Below are positions 62,210 through 64,000 of a DNA stretch of 64,000 nt, piece after piece (the first letter of the stretch is position 1; every line of letters begins with the position of its first letter). Below the pieces are notes generated by a model. That model did no database searches, was not told the DNA's origin, and saw only the letters and a list, made by a program, of their open reading frames with translations. The translations under genes and the position numbers were made by a program. Origin of the DNA: Lelliottia jeotgali (GTDB lineage: Bacteria > Pseudomonadota > Gammaproteobacteria > Enterobacterales > Enterobacteriaceae); assembly GCA_002271215.1 (NCBI GenBank), contig CP018628.1:2232001-2296000 (forward strand). Direction: 5' to 3'.

Positions 62210-63088
62210 ATGGACAGAAAAAGAGCAACATTGATTGGCCTCGCGGCGATTGTGCTGTGGAGCACGATGGTAGGATTAATTCGCGGTGTGAGCGAAGGAC
62301 TGGGGCCTGTCGGTGGTGCGGCAATGATCTACACTCTCAGCGGTTTACTCTGTTTAATCACCGTTGGATTTCCGGATATCAGACGCTTCTCAACGCGCTA
62401 TCTTATTGCGGGCAGCGTCCTGTTTGTGAGCTACGAAATATGCCTGGCGCTTTCGCTCGGATATGCCAGCACCCGCCATCAGGCGATTGAAGTGGGGATG
62501 GTGAATTATCTCTGGCCGAGTCTGACGATTGTGTTCGCCATTTTGTTCAATGGTCAAAAATCGAACCTGTGGATTATCCCTGGCTTACTGATCGCCCTGC
62601 TCGGTGTTTGCTGGGTATTAGGCGGTGAGAATGGTCTGCATCTTGCTGAAATAACCGCCAATATTATCTCTAATCCGCTGAGCTATGGACTGGCATTTGC
62701 CGGGGCCTTTATCTGGGCGGCTTACTGCACGGTGACCAGTAAATATGCCAAAGGACAGAACGGTATTACGCTGTTCGTTTTGCTGACTGCGCTGTCGCTG
62801 TGGATGAAATATCTGTTCAGCGATCAACCGGAAATGGTCTTCAGCGTACCGGTGGTCATTAAACTGGTGATGTGCGGAATTGCGCTCGGTTTCGGCTACG
62901 CTTCGTGGAATATCGGCATTTTGCACGGAAATGTCTCCGTGCTGGCCACAGTCTCTTATTTCACCCCGGTACTGTCTGCCGCCCTGGCCGCCGTTCTGCT
63001 GAACGCCCCGCTCTCCTTTGCCTTCTGGCAAGGGGCGTTGATGGTGTGCGCAGGGTCGTTACTGTGCTGGTATGCCACCCGAAAATAA
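62210..63088 (+). CDS. yddG: Aromatic amino acid exporter YddG
   Basis: A 292-residue EamA/DMT-family inner membrane transporter with ten predicted helices, exporting Phe, Tyr and Trp and, in Salmonella, methyl viologen. It matches E. coli YddG through MDRKRATLIGLAAIVLWSTMVGLIRGVSE, ALSLGYASTRHQAIEVGMVNYLWPSLTIVF and GYASWNIGILHGNVSVLATVSYFTPVLSA. It is divergent from fdnG and followed by an ompD-type porin, the Salmonella order. Confidence 0.95.
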   Translation: MDRKRATLIGLAAIVLWSTMVGLIRGVSEGLGPVGGAAMIYTLSGLLCLITVGFPDIRRFSTRYLIAGSVLFVSYEICLALSLGYASTRHQAIEVGMVNYLWPSLTIVFAILFNGQKSNLWIIPGLLIALLGVCWVLGGENGLHLAEITANIISNPLSYGLAFAGAFIWAAYCTVTSKYAKGQNGITLFVLLTALSLWMKYLFSDQPEMVFSVPVVIKLVMCGIALGFGYASWNIGILHGNVSVLATVSYFTPVLSAALAAVLLNAPLSFAFWQGALMVCAGSLLCWYATRK

Positions 63089-63096
63089 ACCCGATT

Positions 63097-63115
63097 CAGG
63101 GGGAAATACCCCCTG
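63097..63115 (+). terminator. Intrinsic terminator of yddG
   Basis: Stem CAGGGGG/CCCCCTG with loop AAATA, starting 9 bases after the yddG stop; only a weak T-rich tail. Confidence 0.75.
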
Positions 63116-63697
63116 TTATTCATCCTGCATAAATAAAATGTGATCCGACATCAGATATTCTATTTTTTACATCGTGTTTACATTTAAATTCTGTTTATAT
63201 TGTGCCCTTCGTAACTTCTTCTTACATTCTGATTGACATAAACTGACAACGCATCGGGACTAATTACGCTCTAATAATCCCTGCCGATATAGCCATCGCC
63301 ACAATAGTTTATGTGTAAATATTTCAGCATTTCTGTCCTGAATCAGCGCGGAAGTTGGCTAACTATTTGATTTTGCGTTTTAGAAGCAAGAATTCAATCG
63401 GATATACTTGATAATCACCCACAATAATAAAAACCCAATCAAACTATATGAAGAGTAATTATAAAATTAAGTAAATACTCAATATTCGAATAACAATTAA
63501 TCAATCCTGCCAAATATCGGCCATTTTATTGGACGCACGTCACACTAATTGAAATTATCAGCAATAACTTGAAACTTATTATTGAAATGAGACTACAAGA
63601 TTCTTAAAAATAGCATGCCATTGACGAACGACCTCGTTTAGAAATCGTTTATTAATGGCTCAGGAAATGCCCAAAGAAAATTATAAGGATTATTTAA
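63116..63697. other. AT-rich intergenic region upstream of the porin gene
   Basis: About 580 bp without a gene. It is strongly AT-rich, as expected for a porin promoter bound by H-NS and OmpR. TTTACATTTAAATTCTGTTT at about 63178-63197 resembles OmpR boxes. No tRNA or clear small RNA gene was recognised. Confidence 0.55.
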
Positions 63698-64000
63698 ATG
63701 AAACTTAAATTAGTTGCAGTGGCAGTGACTACCCTGTTGGCAGCAGGCGCGGTAAACGCGGCTGAGATTTATAACAAAGACGGTAACAAGCTGGATCTGT
63801 ACGGTAAAGTAACAGGTCTGCACTATTTCTCTGATGACGCTGGCAACGACGGCGACAAAACTTACGTGCGTCTGGGCTTCAAAGGTGAAACTCAGATCAA
63901 CGACCAGATGACCGGCTACGGTCAGTGGGAATATGAGTTCAAAGGCAACAACGACGAATCCAACGGCGACAAAGGCAACAAAACCCGTCTGGCGTTCGCG
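63698..64000 (+). CDS. ompD: Outer membrane porin, N-terminal fragment (OmpC/OmpD family)
   Basis: The first 101 codons of a general trimeric porin; the gene leaves the window at its right edge. Signal peptide [21 protein letters not shown], then [24 protein letters not shown], the conserved start of OmpC, OmpF and OmpD beta-barrels. AAGGAT precedes the ATG. The position next to yddG is that of Salmonella ompD (nmpC), hence the symbol, but the discriminating loops are not in the window. Confidence 0.8.
   Translation, partial: MKLKLVAVAVTTLLAAGAVNAAEIYNKDGNKLDLYGKVTGLHYFSDDAGNDGDKTYVRLGFKGETQINDQMTGYGQWEYEFKGNNDESNGDKGNKTRLAFA

Overview
The window is chromosomal DNA of a member of the Enterobacteriaceae, most like the Enterobacter/Lelliottia/Leclercia group. 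The genus call is an inference: backbone proteins are close to E. coli from memory, but several genes (a Qnr protein followed by araJ and an alkylhydroperoxidase, PPK2, exported pyrophosphatase, OmpD-type porin beside yddG) are absent from E. coli K-12. Backbone order (yneJ-sad-glsB-dgcF-uxaB-yneE-tam ... dif ... osmC-bdm-sra-maeA-adhP-fdnIHG-yddG) follows the E. coli replication terminus. A sequence identical to the E. coli dif core lies at 15408-15435, so the window straddles the point where chromosome dimers are resolved.

Layout. 1-11.4 kb: end of a LysR regulator, succinate semialdehyde dehydrogenase, a chemoreceptor, glutaminase, three adjacent diguanylate cyclases with different sensory parts (MASE1, MASE2, GAF), an acetyltransferase, uxaB and the bestrophin-like yneE. 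11.4-15.4 kb: small acetyltransferases, tam, a SnoaL-like protein with a divergent LysR regulator, then dif. 15.5-22.6 kb: a leftward chaperone-usher fimbrial operon (pilin, chaperone, usher, large adhesin, second chaperone), followed by a ToxR/CadC-like membrane regulator and a FidL-like protein. 23.2-29.7 kb: VF530-type protein, digH, dsbG, a GH19 plus L,D-transpeptidase fusion, a BLUF-EAL light-regulated phosphodiesterase, and a hipBA locus whose HipA has lost its kinase core but whose three HipB operators are intact. 29.2-37.9 kb: regulator/effector pairs (HxlR-MFS, LysR-MFS, LysR-MBL), an alpha/beta hydrolase, osmC and a VOC protein.

38-45 kb: bdm, sra, maeA, an HNH endonuclease, an ABC-F ATPase preceded by a 27-codon leader ORF and an attenuator-like set of inverted repeats, an exported pyrophosphatase, and adhP. 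45-57 kb is an accessory block between adhP and fdnI: an Rrf2 regulator divergent from an FAD/NAD oxidoreductase, a peptide-type ABC transporter in one operon with a luciferase-like monooxygenase and a CMD/peroxidase-like protein, then araJ, a chromosomal qnr gene with a LexA box, and ppk2. 57-64 kb: the fdnGHI formate dehydrogenase-N operon with an in-frame selenocysteine UGA, the exporter yddG, and the start of an outer membrane porin.

Most promising for new biology: the leader/attenuator before the ABC-F gene (41.39-41.59 kb), the SOS-controlled qnr, the gutted hipBA locus with retained operators, the murein-hydrolase fusion without a signal peptide, and the ABC/monooxygenase/peroxidase operon of unknown substrate. 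No tRNA, rRNA, CRISPR array, IS element or prophage was seen.
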